A stretch of DNA of 64,000 nt from Actinomadura terrae (GCF_022751215.1 NZ_JAICDG010000002.1:248001-312000), one strand, 5' to 3'; counted from the stretch's first letter, positions 8,014 through 16,168 are shown. Made by a program: numbers and translations. Notes: generated by a model not told the origin, from the letters alone.

Positions 8014-9038
8014 CCGGCGTCCGGCGATACGCACTGGTCCTCACGTCCCTCAGCGCGCTCGTCCTGATAACGGCGACGGCAGGAATCACGGCCGGATCGA
8101 TCCACATCCCCTCGGACCAGGTCTGGGGCATCCTCCTGCACCGGCTGCACCCGGCGCTGGCCGACCCGACCTGGTCGCCGGTCCGCGAGACGATCGTGAT
8201 CGACGTGCGGCTGCCCCGCGTCCTGCTCTGCGGCGTGGTCGGCGCGGGCCTGTCGGTGTGCGGGATGGCGCTCCAGGCCCTCGTGCGCAACCCGCTCGCC
8301 GACCCGATGCTGCTCGGCGTCTCCTCGGGCGCGACGGTCGGCGCGGTGACGGTCGTGGTGTTCCACATGGCCTGGTTCGGAACGTTCTCGCTGCCCCTCG
8401 CCGCCTTCTGCGGCGCGCTCGCCGCGCTGGTCGCGGTCTACTTCCTGGCCCGCTCGGGCGGCCGGATGACCACGGTCCGCCTCGTCCTCGCCGGGGTCGC
8501 CACGGCCGAGGTGCTGTCGGCGGTCGCGAGCTACCTCGTGATCAGCTCGGACGACCCGCGCGCGGCCGAGTCGGCGCTGCGGTGGATGCTGGGCGGCCTC
8601 GCCGGGACGACCTGGACGGTCGTGTGGATCCCGGCCGCGATCGTGCTCGCCGGAACCGCGATCCTGCTCGGCGTGTCCCGCCACCTGAACCTGCTGCTGG
8701 CCGGGGAGGAGGCCGCCGCGTCGCTGGGCCTGGACGTGCACCGGTTCCGCGTGTCCCTGTTCGTGCTGGTGGCGCTGATGATCGGCGCGGTGGTCGCGGT
8801 CAGCGGCTCGATCGGGTTCGTCGGCCTGATGCTGCCGCACGTGGTCCGCCTCCTCGTGGGCGCCGACCACCGCCGCGCCCTCCCGGCCGTCGCCCTGCTC
8901 GGCGCGGCGTTCCTGATCCTCGCCGACCTGGCCGCGCGCACCCTCGTCACCCCCGAGGAGATCCCCGTCGGCGTCCTCACCGCCCTGGTCGGAGGCCCCT
9001 TCTTCCTGTGGCTGATGCGCCGCAAGGCGGCCCGATGA
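8010..9038 (+). CDS. btuC: Cobalamin ABC transporter permease (FecCD/BtuC family)
   Basis: A polytopic inner-membrane permease of 342 residues. It starts with GTG inside the btuF stop (GTGA). The family signatures PRVLLCGVVGAGLSVCGMAL and RNPLADPMLLGVSSGA near residues 70-110 are intact. The cytoplasmic coupling segment that contacts the ATPase reads GEEAAASLGLDVHRF near residue 235. GFVGLMLPHVVR follows near residue 272. Ten membrane segments are expected for the family. It forms the channel for the substrate delivered by BtuF. Confidence 0.92.
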   Translation: MTGVRRYALVLTSLSALVLITATAGITAGSIHIPSDQVWGILLHRLHPALADPTWSPVRETIVIDVRLPRVLLCGVVGAGLSVCGMALQALVRNPLADPMLLGVSSGATVGAVTVVVFHMAWFGTFSLPLAAFCGALAALVAVYFLARSGGRMTTVRLVLAGVATAEVLSAVASYLVISSDDPRAAESALRWMLGGLAGTTWTVVWIPAAIVLAGTAILLGVSRHLNLLLAGEEAAASLGLDVHRFRVSLFVLVALMIGAVVAVSGSIGFVGLMLPHVVRLLVGADHRRALPAVALLGAAFLILADLAARTLVTPEEIPVGVLTALVGGPFFLWLMRRKAAR

Positions 9039-9805
9039 CGACAGCACTGCAAGCCGAGAAGGTAACGGTCGTCCTCGACGGCCGAACCCTGGTCAACGCG
9101 ATCTCCCTGGACGCGGCGCCCGGCGAGGTGATCGGCCTCGTCGGCCCCAACGGCGCCGGAAAATCCACGTTCCTCCGCACCTTCTACCGCGCCCTGCGTC
9201 CAACCTCAGGCCGAGTACTCCTGGACGGCGAGGACGTCTGGCGAATGCCGGGCAAGAAACTCGCGCGCCGCCTGTCCGCCGTCCTTCAGGAAACCCCCGG
9301 CGACTTCGAACTGACCGTGTACGACGTTGTGGCGATGGGCCGCACCCCCCACAAACGCGCCTTCCAGGGCGACGACGCGTACGACCGCGAAATCACCCTG
9401 CACTCCCTCTCCGAACTGGACGTCGCACACCTCGCCGAGGCCGACTTCGACCGCCTCTCCGGCGGCGAGAAACAACGCGTGCTGATCGCCCGCGCGCTGG
9501 CCCAGCGAACCGGCGCCCTGATCCTGGACGAGCCCACCAACCACCTGGACCTACGCCACCAACTGGACGCCCTGCGCCTCGTCCGCACCCTGGGCGCCAC
9601 CGCCCTGATCGCCCTACACGACCTGAACCTGGCCGCCACCTTCTGCGACCGCCTCTGCGTCCTCCACGAAGGAAACCTGATAGCCGAAGGCCCACCCAAA
9701 AACGTCCTGACCCCAGACCTCCTGGCCGACGTCTACCGAGTAAAAGCAGAAATCACCACCCACCCCCGCACAACAACCCCCCAAATAACCGTCCTCCCAG
9801 ACTGA
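9035..9805 (+). CDS. btuD: Cobalamin ABC transporter ATP-binding protein
   Basis: A 256-residue ATPase with Walker A GPNGAGKST, Q-loop AVLQETPGDFELTV, ABC signature LSGGEKQRV, Walker B ALILDEPTNHLD and switch His in ALHDLNLAA. The ATG overlaps the permease stop (ATGA), so the three genes are translationally coupled. It energises corrinoid import. The last ~70 codons use A-ending codons more often than the rest of the operon, for unknown reasons. Confidence 0.92.
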   Translation: MTTALQAEKVTVVLDGRTLVNAISLDAAPGEVIGLVGPNGAGKSTFLRTFYRALRPTSGRVLLDGEDVWRMPGKKLARRLSAVLQETPGDFELTVYDVVAMGRTPHKRAFQGDDAYDREITLHSLSELDVAHLAEADFDRLSGGEKQRVLIARALAQRTGALILDEPTNHLDLRHQLDALRLVRTLGATALIALHDLNLAATFCDRLCVLHEGNLIAEGPPKNVLTPDLLADVYRVKAEITTHPRTTTPQITVLPD

Positions 9806-9880
9806 CGTCAGAGATGGCCGCACCGGGCCAGTGGCCTCGCCAACGGGGGGAGGAGCGCGACCACACGGCCCGGTACGGAG

Positions 9881-10000
9881 TCAGAACGGCGCCCGATGCC
9901 GCCCCCGATAGCCGCCCCGCCGCGCCCCGGCAAACGCCAAGCCGACGCCCGTCACCAGGGCCGTCGCGAGGATGAGCGAGGCCACCAGGAGCGCCGTCAT
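9881..10000 (-). CDS. 39-residue single-span membrane protein
   Basis: The ATG at 10000 overlaps the stop of the preceding gene (ATGA). The sequence is one hydrophobic helix (LLVASLILATALVTGVGLAF) followed by a very basic tail (GARRGGYRGRHR), so the C-terminus is expected in the cytoplasm. I recognise no family. Coupling to two other mini-genes and the divergent XRE locus suggests that the set works together, which is an inference. Confidence 0.6.
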   Translation of the reverse strand: MTALLVASLILATALVTGVGLAFAGARRGGYRGRHRAPF

Positions 10001-10275
10001 GTCACGTCCCCGCCCGGACCGCCCGCGAGGAAGCGCAGCCGCTCCCGGGCCGCCTTCAGGTCGCCCGCGTACAGGGGGAACTCGGCCCACAGGCGGTCCT
10101 GCCGGTGAGTCTCACGGGCGCACGCGTCCGGCCCGTATACGGCGGACTCCAGTCCACCGCACTGCTCGCGGGGTGTCAGCCGCTCCTGGAGGCGGGCCGT
10201 CCAGTGCTTCCCGTCCGCGTCGTATTCCGGTGATCGCCACCGCCGAGTCACGCGGGCCATATCCTCGGAAGTCAT
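9997..10275 (-). CDS. 92-residue hypothetical protein
   Basis: A soluble, charged protein starting MTSEDMARVTRRWRSPEYD. It has a central segment with two Cys (QCGGLES and DACARET) and the ending LKAARERLRFLAGG, which looks helical. The ATG at 10275 overlaps the stop of the 54-residue gene, and its own stop overlaps the 39-residue gene. I do not recognise the family. It is probably the main product of this three-gene unit. Confidence 0.6.
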   Translation of the reverse strand: MTSEDMARVTRRWRSPEYDADGKHWTARLQERLTPREQCGGLESAVYGPDACARETHRQDRLWAEFPLYAGDLKAARERLRFLAGGPGGDVT

Positions 10276-10436
10276 CGCTTCTCCATGGTCACTATCGCGC
10301 ATGGATATACGATGCAGCACCCACGCGCATCCGAATTCTCGACATGTATCCCGCCCCGCGTCATCTGCGTGGTCAGTCCGTATGCGCAGATTGCGATCCT
10401 CAACGCGTCCAGCCTCGCCTTGACCTCGGCAGTCAT
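10272..10436 (-). CDS. 54-residue hypothetical protein, first of three coupled mini-genes
   Basis: It starts at ATG 10436, with GGAGGCGAG upstream at workable spacing. It begins MTAEVKARLDALRIAICAYG and contains a Cys pair in ARGCCIVYPC. No family is recognised. The stop overlaps the next start (ATGA). It is divergent from the XRE regulator, with about 150 bases between the starts. Confidence 0.55.
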   Translation of the reverse strand: MTAEVKARLDALRIAICAYGLTTQMTRGGIHVENSDARGCCIVYPCAIVTMEKR

Positions 10437-10555
10437 CAGTCGCTCGCCTCCTACCGGGGTCGTCACCCCGTGACTTCCATGAGCGTCTCGCGGGCACGGG
10501 GGACACCGGAACCTCACCCAAACCACACTTGGGGACGTCCTGCACGGGGCAAAAT

Positions 10556-10567
10556 GTCGCTAGCGAC
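10556..10567. promoter_or_regulatory. 12-bp palindrome ahead of the XRE regulator
   Basis: GTCGCTAGCGAC is a perfect palindrome whose end lies 23 bases from the ATG at 10591, in the shared intergenic region with the divergent mini-genes. It is a plausible operator for the regulator encoded next to it. Confidence 0.5.
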
Positions 10568-10590
10568 GTCCTCCAGGTCCGGGAGCGGAC

Positions 10591-11352
10591 ATGCCGAATG
10601 AACGACTCAGAACGGCCATGATGGCGGGTGGCTGGACATATGCCACGCTTGCTGAAACGCTCGGCGTAGATCCTAAATCGGTGGAGCGGTGGGTCAATCG
10701 TGACCGCACACCTCACCGTCCTACGGCCACGCGCGCGGCTGAGATCCTCAACGAAGATGTGTTCGCCCTGTGGCCTGCACTTAAGCAAGCGCGGGCGGCG
10801 CGGGTGGTGAGCCCGGAGCTCGCCGCTCTGTACGACCAGCGCGCGGAGGTTCCGATCTCCGCATTCGTGGACCTGCTGCAGCAGGCGCGGGAACGGATCG
10901 ACGTCCTGGTGTATGCGGCGGTGTTCCTCCATGAGGCGTACCCGCGCCTGAACGACCTCCTGCGGGAGCGGGCCGCAGGCGGGTGTGACGTACGAATCGC
11001 AGTGGGAGACGCTGAAAGCGACAATGTCCAGCAACGCGGGAAAGAGGAGCGGTTCGGGCACGGTATCGAATCGCGCTGTCGTCTCGCGGTGATGCATTAC
11101 CGGCCGCTGGTGGGTGCCTCCGGAATCGACGTCCGGACGCATGGCACAACGCTCTACAACAGCCTCTACCGTGCTGACGGGCAGATGTTCGTGAACGCCC
11201 ACGTATGGGGCATGAACGCCTACGACGCGCCCGTTTGGCACTTGCGGCGTGCTGGGGACGGTGGGCTCTTCGACAAGTATGCTGCGAGTTTTGATGCCGT
11301 TTGGGCGACTGCGCGGCGGGTGGGAAGAGGTGATCGGGATGGTGCGTACTGA
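10591..11352 (+). CDS. XRE-type helix-turn-helix protein with a C-terminal DUF5919-like domain
   Basis: A 253-residue protein. The N-terminal HTH is clear (AMMAGGWTYATLAETLGVD, then SVERWVNRDRTPH). A linker follows, then a C-terminal domain starting near residue 85 (VPISAFVDLLQQARERIDVL). That domain resembles the phospholipase-D-like fold domain found fused to HTH in actinobacteria, but the HKD catalytic motif is not visible, so it is likely a sensor domain. The NUDIX gene overlaps its 3' end by 14 bases, a common pairing for this family. Regulation is probably local, through the palindrome at 10556. Confidence 0.8.
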   Translation: MPNERLRTAMMAGGWTYATLAETLGVDPKSVERWVNRDRTPHRPTATRAAEILNEDVFALWPALKQARAARVVSPELAALYDQRAEVPISAFVDLLQQARERIDVLVYAAVFLHEAYPRLNDLLRERAAGGCDVRIAVGDAESDNVQQRGKEERFGHGIESRCRLAVMHYRPLVGASGIDVRTHGTTLYNSLYRADGQMFVNAHVWGMNAYDAPVWHLRRAGDGGLFDKYAASFDAVWATARRVGRGDRDGAY

Positions 11353-11809
11353 GTATTTTGATGATCCGGGAGCGCCGGAGGTTAACAGTATTGTGGTTGC
11401 GGCCTCGGCTGTGGTTACGGACGAGGGCGGCAGGGTTTTGTTGCAGCGGCGGGCGGACAGCGGGTTGTATGCGCTGCCCGGGGGCGGAATGGATTTCGGG
11501 GAGTCGCTGCCTGGGGCGGCGGTTCGTGAGGTTCGGGAGGAGACCGGGCTGGACGTGGAGATCACGGGGCTGGTCGGCACCTACACCGATCCCCGTCATG
11601 TCATTGCTTATAGTGATGGTGAGGTGCGTCAGCAGTTCAATGTGTGCTTTACCGCGCGGGTTGTTGGTGGGGCGTTGCGAATTTCTGATGAATCTACGGA
11701 TCTTCGGTTTGTGGCGCCCAGGGAGTTGGGTGACCTTCCTATGCATCACACGCAGCGGCTTCGGTTGCGGCATTTTTTGGAGGGGCGGGAGCGGCCCTAT
11801 TTGGGGTGA
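11339..11809 (+). CDS. NUDIX hydrolase
   Basis: A 156-residue pyrophosphohydrolase with a complete Nudix box: GGMDFGESLPGAAVREVREE, followed by TGL. It hydrolyses a nucleoside diphosphate linked to another moiety; the substrate is not deducible. The ATG at 11339 lies inside the end of the XRE gene and follows GAAGAGG. Codon use is looser than in neighbours (many TTT, TTG, GTT codons), which suggests a different origin or low expression. The 3' end overlaps the convergent MerR gene by 13 bases. Confidence 0.88.
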   Translation: MVRTEYFDDPGAPEVNSIVVAASAVVTDEGGRVLLQRRADSGLYALPGGGMDFGESLPGAAVREVREETGLDVEITGLVGTYTDPRHVIAYSDGEVRQQFNVCFTARVVGGALRISDESTDLRFVAPRELGDLPMHHTQRLRLRHFLEGRERPYLG

Positions 11810-12183
11810 GTGGGGGCGCAGGTGGACGGGGTGCGCTTTTCGGTGTTCTGGATGAAGTCGTGTAGGGCCTGGCGGGAGCGGGTGAGGGTTTCTATGCGCT
11901 CGTCCAGGCCGTGCAGGCGGGCGTTGAGGACGTCCATGAGTTCGGAGCAGGGGTCGATTTCGAGGAACACGCCGCTGACGCAGGGGAGCATGTAGGCGAT
12001 CTCCTCGGTCGACAGCCCGGCTTCGAGCAGCTTCCTGATCTGGTACACGGTGAGGACGTCGTCGTCGGTGTACTCGCGGTAGCCGTTGGCGCGGCGGTCG
12101 GGCTCCAGGAGGCCCTGGGCCTCGTAGTAGCGCAGCTGGTGGGTGTGGACTCCGGCGCGCCGGCTCAGCTCCCCGATCCGCAT
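11797..12183 (-). CDS. MerR-family transcriptional regulator
   Basis: A 128-residue activator/repressor. The winged helix starts at residue 1 (MRIGELSRRAGVHTHQLRYY), followed by the RRANGYREY wing and a dimerisation coiled coil from about residue 80. Two internal Cys (LPCVSG and DPCSEL) could respond to a thiol-reactive or metal signal. It is divergent from the reductase gene, with the MerR-type promoter at 12196 between them. The ATG at 12183 follows GGGGGAACC. Confidence 0.88.
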   Translation of the reverse strand: MRIGELSRRAGVHTHQLRYYEAQGLLEPDRRANGYREYTDDDVLTVYQIRKLLEAGLSTEEIAYMLPCVSGVFLEIDPCSELMDVLNARLHGLDERIETLTRSRQALHDFIQNTEKRTPSTCAPTHPK

Positions 12184-12195
12184 GGAGGTTCCCCC

Positions 12196-12226
12196 TTGAC
12201 CTTCATATCGATGTGAACGTTGATGA
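12196..12226 (+). promoter_or_regulatory. MerR-type promoter/operator with 19-bp spacer
   Basis: A -35 element TTGACC (12196-12201) and a -10-like TGATGA (12221-12226) are separated by 19 bases, the overlong spacing typical of MerR-controlled promoters. The spacer holds the near-palindrome TTCATATCGATGTGAA (12202-12217, one mismatched pair). A start of transcription about 7-8 bases downstream would fall on or next to the ATG at 12234, giving a leaderless mRNA. Confidence 0.65.
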
Positions 12227-12233
12227 TTCTGGC

Positions 12234-13130
12234 ATGACCTCCAACATGACTGGAAAAGAGCACACGTCCGTGAGCGTTCTCGGGCTCGGGCTGATGGGGC
12301 AGGCGCTGGCCGACGCCTTTCTGCGCGCCGGGCATCCCACGACCGTGTGGAATCGCACGGCCGCGAAGGGTGAGGAGCTCGTGGCGCGGGGTGCGAAGTT
12401 CGCCGACTCGGTGGGGGACGCCGTTGCGGCCGGCTCGCTTGTTGTGGTGTGTGTTACGGATTACGAGGCGGCTCGGGGGCTTCTTGAGCCCTTGGGTGAT
12501 GTCTTCGGGGGGCGGGTCCTGGTCAATCTGACCTCGGGGACGCCGGGGGAGGCGCGGGAGGCCGCGGAGTGGGCGGCTGGGCGGAACGTCACCTATCTCG
12601 ACGGGGCGATTCTGGCCGTTCCCGAGGGGGTGGGGAAGGACGCCCTCATCTTGTACAGCGGGCCGCGGGCGGCCTTTGAGGCGCATGAGTCGGCGCTGGG
12701 CAGTCTCGGGGAGGGGGTGACGTATCTCGGGGACGACCATGGGCTGGCGTCGTTGTACGACGTCTCCGTGCTGAGCCTGATGTGGAACATCCTGAACGGG
12801 TTCCTTCAGAGCGCGGCCCTGCTCGGCGCGGCGGGGGTGAACGCGTCGGCGTTCGTGCCGATCGCGACCAAGGGGGTCGAGACGGTGACGAGCTGGTTGG
12901 GCGACTACGCGCGGCAGGTCGACGAGGGTGTTTATCCGGCCTACGACTCCACGATCGACACTCATGTGGCCGCGATGCGGCATCTCGTCAGTGAGAGCGA
13001 GGCCCTTGGTGTGAATGCCGAGCTGCCGAAACTCATTCAGGAGCTGGGTGCGCGGGCGGTGGCGGCGGGGCGTGGTGGTGACGGGTACGCGGCGTTGATC
13101 GAGCAGTTCCGGACGCCCGCGCGGGGTTGA
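12234..13130 (+). CDS. NAD(P)-dependent imine-reductase-like oxidoreductase
   Basis: A 298-residue protein of the 6-phosphogluconate-dehydrogenase / 3-hydroxyisobutyrate-dehydrogenase superfamily. The N-terminal Rossmann motif is GLGLMGQALADAFLRAGH; the WNRTAAK strand end suggests NADP preference. The C-terminal helical half contains LYDVSVLSLMWNILNGF, where imine reductases carry their catalytic Asp/Tyr. The substrate is unknown. No ribosome-binding site is seen before ATG 12234, which fits the predicted leaderless transcript from the MerR-type promoter. A start at GTG 12213 would lie inside the operator. Confidence 0.82.
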   Translation: MTSNMTGKEHTSVSVLGLGLMGQALADAFLRAGHPTTVWNRTAAKGEELVARGAKFADSVGDAVAAGSLVVVCVTDYEAARGLLEPLGDVFGGRVLVNLTSGTPGEAREAAEWAAGRNVTYLDGAILAVPEGVGKDALILYSGPRAAFEAHESALGSLGEGVTYLGDDHGLASLYDVSVLSLMWNILNGFLQSAALLGAAGVNASAFVPIATKGVETVTSWLGDYARQVDEGVYPAYDSTIDTHVAAMRHLVSESEALGVNAELPKLIQELGARAVAAGRGGDGYAALIEQFRTPARG

Positions 13131-13134
13131 CGGG

Positions 13135-13845
13135 TCAGGACTTGCGGGCGAGGAGGAGGCGGTAGCGGGGGCTGCCGTCTTCTCTGCGGCCCAGGGCCTT
13201 CATGGGGACGGTCGTCACGGTGAATCCGGCCGCTGTCAGGTCGTCGCGCATCGCCTGTAGAGGGCAGGTGCGGTAGTACATGACGAACGGGGGACGCCAT
13301 ACCGCGTTGCGGATTCGCATGGCCGCGTCGAATCCGAGCAGCGTCCAATACCAGGGGGACGTGATGGGCGGCGGGGCGCCGATAGGAAAGGCGAACAGGC
13401 CGCCCGGACGCAGCGCGCGGTGAACCCCGGTGAAGAGCGCGGGACGTTCGGCGGGCAGCAGATGTCCGAGGGCGCCGAAGGTGACGGCCAGGTCGAATGC
13501 CTCGGAGAAGGGAAGGGCGCGGACGTCGGCTCGTATCCATTCCGCGTCCGGGTGCGCCTCGCGTGCCCGGGCGAGCATTCCGGTGCTGAAGTCGACGCCC
13601 GCGATCTGCTCCCGGCACAGGGGTTCGAGCGTCCGCATGCCCGCGCCGGTGCCGCAGCACACGTCCAGTCCCCGGCCGAAAGGACCGAACGGACGCAGCG
13701 CGTCGGTCGTCGCGTCGAGGATGGCGTCGGGGGTGCGAAAGGGGGTGTGGTCGAACTTCGGGGCGAGCAGGTCGTAACCGCGCTCGACCGAGGACAGCGA
13801 CTGGACCGCCAGTTCGCGCAGCGACGGGCCCTGGGACGAGAACAT
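13135..13845 (-). CDS. Class I SAM-dependent methyltransferase
   Basis: A 236-residue methyltransferase. Motif I is GLDVCCGTGAGM near residue 58, and the acidic motif II end is AGVDFSTGML. Motif IV follows as FDLAVTFGALGHL, then LRPGGLFAFPIG. A substrate lid with aromatic residues (SPWYWTLLGFD) may bind a hydrophobic small molecule. It is convergent with the imine-reductase-like gene, with 4 bases between stops. Substrate unknown. Confidence 0.85.
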   Translation of the reverse strand: MFSSQGPSLRELAVQSLSSVERGYDLLAPKFDHTPFRTPDAILDATTDALRPFGPFGRGLDVCCGTGAGMRTLEPLCREQIAGVDFSTGMLARAREAHPDAEWIRADVRALPFSEAFDLAVTFGALGHLLPAERPALFTGVHRALRPGGLFAFPIGAPPPITSPWYWTLLGFDAAMRIRNAVWRPPFVMYYRTCPLQAMRDDLTAAGFTVTTVPMKALGRREDGSPRYRLLLARKS

Positions 13846-13866
13846 CGCCCAAGCCTAGGCCGTAAT

Positions 13867-14640
13867 TCAGGACACCGAGCGCTGGGGGCGCGCACCGATG
13901 CCCAGGACCTCGTACAGGTGGATGCCGCGCGCGGCCCAGTCGATCAGGCTCTCGCGGTCGATGAGGTGCATTCCGGCCTTCGCGGCGAATTTCCTGGCGT
14001 CCCTCGTATAGGTGTTGGTCGTCACGACGAGCGTCAGTTTCGCCTGGTAGATCGGCCACGCCGCGCCCGCGACCTTCTGGACGTCCTCGGAGGTGACCTT
14101 GGTTCGCGGGCCGTAGTGCTTGACCTGGACCATCCAGTTCTCGCCGAGTACGGGGTCGAGGCCGATCACGTCGCCGGAGAAGTCGCCGGTCTTGCCGACG
14201 TGCTCGGCGGCGATGCCGTCCCGGCGCATCAGGTCGCGGACCGCGACCTCGAAGTTCAGCCAGGTCATGCCGTCGAGTTCGCCGATCGTCCAGGACAGGG
14301 CGGCGAGCCGTTCGCGCCGCACCTTCTCGTGCGCCCAGCGCGCGCGGTACCAGCGGTCGACGAGCCACCACACCCCCGCGAGGACCGCCAGCGCGATCAG
14401 TGGATGCGCGAGCGCCTGCCGCAGGAGCAGCCAGACCGCCAGGACCGCGACCAGTAACCCGAGGCCCGTGTAGCCCCATTCCCGGGCGTCCCGCGGCGGC
14501 CTGATCCGGGTCGCCCAGTCGGGAATCAGCCAGCGGTGCCGGTGCTCATGGAAGGGACTCGGCCGATCGCGCGCCACCGGTCCGCCGAGCCCTTTCCTGG
14601 GAGGGGTCCTCATGCTGCGATGGAAACACGGATGCCTCAC
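13867..14640 (-). CDS. Membrane-anchored Mrr-type restriction endonuclease-like protein
   Basis: A 257-residue protein. After a basic N-terminus there are two membrane helices near residues 57-93 (VAVLAVWLLL and ALAVLAGVWWLV). The C-terminal half is an Mrr_cat domain of the PD-(D/E)xK fold. It opens with DGMTWLNFEVAVRDLMRRDG and has the catalytic region GDVIGLD, then MVQVKHYG (Asp and QxK), followed by VVTTNTYTRDAR. No partner methyltransferase or restriction subunit is adjacent. GTG 14640 is preceded by AGGGGA at 8 bases; ATG 14613 is possible. Confidence 0.78.
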   Translation of the reverse strand: MRHPCFHRSMRTPPRKGLGGPVARDRPSPFHEHRHRWLIPDWATRIRPPRDAREWGYTGLGLLVAVLAVWLLLRQALAHPLIALAVLAGVWWLVDRWYRARWAHEKVRRERLAALSWTIGELDGMTWLNFEVAVRDLMRRDGIAAEHVGKTGDFSGDVIGLDPVLGENWMVQVKHYGPRTKVTSEDVQKVAGAAWPIYQAKLTLVVTTNTYTRDARKFAAKAGMHLIDRESLIDWAARGIHLYEVLGIGARPQRSVS

Positions 14641-14815
14641 GGAATCGGTCCCCTGGCCGCGAATTCAGAACGTCGCGTCCACATGAGGCCATCCGGTCGG
14701 ATGATCAACTTTGCGCGTTAGGGATATCCGAAACATGAAACAGGGTCAGGATCGGGTGCCCTTTCCGCCGAACACATCTGTCGCTGATTTTCGGGCGGCG
14801 CGCCGCGCGCCGGGG

Positions 14816-15391
14816 CTAGGGGATCCGGCGGGTGCCGAAGCGCACCCATTCCGCGTCCCACAGGCGGTATCGGCGCTGGTCGCAGCGGTAGCGGACGATC
14901 AGGTACAGCCCCAGCAGCGGCATGCCCAGGGCCATCGCGGTACCGAGGGCGACGGTGAGAGTGTCGCCGATCGTCCGCGTGTGGTGGCGCGGCGCCTCGT
15001 CGGTGACCACGGACGGCCCGACCCACACCGCGCGCCGCTGGCCCACGTTGCCGCCGTGGAACGCGGTGAACGAGCCTGTCCGCGCGGTACCGTCCGGCTC
15101 ACGCCAGGTCACAGTGACCTTACGTCCGGACCGCATGTCCTCGACCTTCAGGACGGTGGCGCCGACCTCGTGCCGGGTCGCCGCCTCCCGCCGCTCGGCG
15201 CGGACGCCCGAGGCGTAGACGCTTCCGCCCGCCCACACGCACAGCGGCGGGGCGAGGCTCAGGAACAGCATCAGCAGGGCGACCCCCAGCATCCACTGCC
15301 TGCGGTCCACGTCGCGGCGCAGCGCGTTGTGGTCGAAGCCGAACCTCCGCCTCAGCCGGTCGAGGCCCGACGCCGCTCCGGTCGGCCGCAT
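14816..15391 (-). CDS. Rv1733c-like two-span membrane protein
   Basis: A protein of about 191 residues with two membrane helices (LGVALLMLFLSLAPPLCVWAG near the N-terminus, MALGMPLLGLYLIVRY near the C-terminus) flanking an extracytoplasmic domain of ~100 residues. The segments TVTWREPDGTARTGSF and VWVGPSVVTDEAP match the actinobacterial Rv1733c-like family, whose function is unknown. ATG 15391 is preferred for GGGAGG five bases upstream; ATG 15406 is the alternative. Confidence 0.75.
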   Translation of the reverse strand: MRPTGAASGLDRLRRRFGFDHNALRRDVDRRQWMLGVALLMLFLSLAPPLCVWAGGSVYASGVRAERREAATRHEVGATVLKVEDMRSGRKVTVTWREPDGTARTGSFTAFHGGNVGQRRAVWVGPSVVTDEAPRHHTRTIGDTLTVALGTAMALGMPLLGLYLIVRYRCDQRRYRLWDAEWVRFGTRRIP

Positions 15392-15619
15392 AGCCGCCTC
15401 CCTCATCCGTTCCTAGTGTGAGGCTAGGCAAGCCGATTATCGCCGCGACAGGGCCCAATGTCCCTGTATCAGAGCAAACTTCCGGTATGTTCGCGGCCGG
15501 TCTTGTGATCTGCGCCGATCGCTGCCGGGCACCGCGTCCACTCCTGGACGGCGGGCACCGGCGCCCCGCTACTCTCCGTGAGGCGCCGGTGCGGCACGTC
15601 GCCCTCGCGTCTCGTGCGG

Positions 15620-16168
15620 TCAGCCGCCGGACGCGCGGGCTTGGAGAAGGTCCGCCACGTCGGCGACGGCCGTCTCGACGCGTCCGTAGACGCGGGGGTT
15701 GAGCAATGTCGTCCCGTCGAAGTCTCCTGAAGACGCGAATATCGCGACCGGTATGGTCAACGCCTGGAAGAAGCCGAACAAAGGGCGCAACGCGTGTTCC
15801 AGGACGAGCGCGTGATGGTCGCCCCCTCCCGTCGCGGCGAGCAGGACGGGTTTGTTAGCGAGCGCGTACTGGTCGACCAGGTCGAAGAAATGCTTGAACA
15901 TTCCCGGATAGGAACCGCGGAACACCGGCGCCGCCGCGACCAGCAGATCGGCCCCCTCGGCGAGCCGCAGCGCGTCCTCGACCTCGGGCGTGACGTCGTC
16001 GCGTTCGATCGCGCCGGTGAATCCCGCGCCGAGACCGTACACGTCGACCCTGGACGTCTCGACCGGCAGCGCCTTCTCCAAGGTGTCGAGGACGACGTCG
16101 ACGAGCCCCATCGTCTTGGACGGACGGCTCGGGCTCCCGTTGACCACGACGACCCGCAACGCCGTCAT
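15620..16168 (-). CDS. NADPH-dependent FMN reductase
   Basis: A 182-residue flavodoxin-fold reductase with the phosphate-binding loop VNGSPSRPSKT at residues 9-19 and the conserved APVFRGSYPGMFKHFFD segment near residue 80. It probably supplies reduced FMN to the LLM-type monooxygenase, whose stop codon overlaps its start (ATGA). The pairing is known from two-component flavin monooxygenases such as the sulfonate and alkane systems. Confidence 0.87.
   Translation of the reverse strand: MTALRVVVVNGSPSRPSKTMGLVDVVLDTLEKALPVETSRVDVYGLGAGFTGAIERDDVTPEVEDALRLAEGADLLVAAAPVFRGSYPGMFKHFFDLVDQYALANKPVLLAATGGGDHHALVLEHALRPLFGFFQALTIPVAIFASSGDFDGTTLLNPRVYGRVETAVADVADLLQARASGG

Noticed and set aside
7027..9805. 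Siderophore rather than cobalamin uptake
   Set aside because: The proteins alone are ambiguous (FecBCD-like), but the leader has a B12 box and riboswitch core, which fixes the ligand class.
9997..11580. 527-codon minus-strand frame across the XRE gene
   Set aside because: Only its last 92 codons look real; the rest is antisense to the XRE and NUDIX genes.
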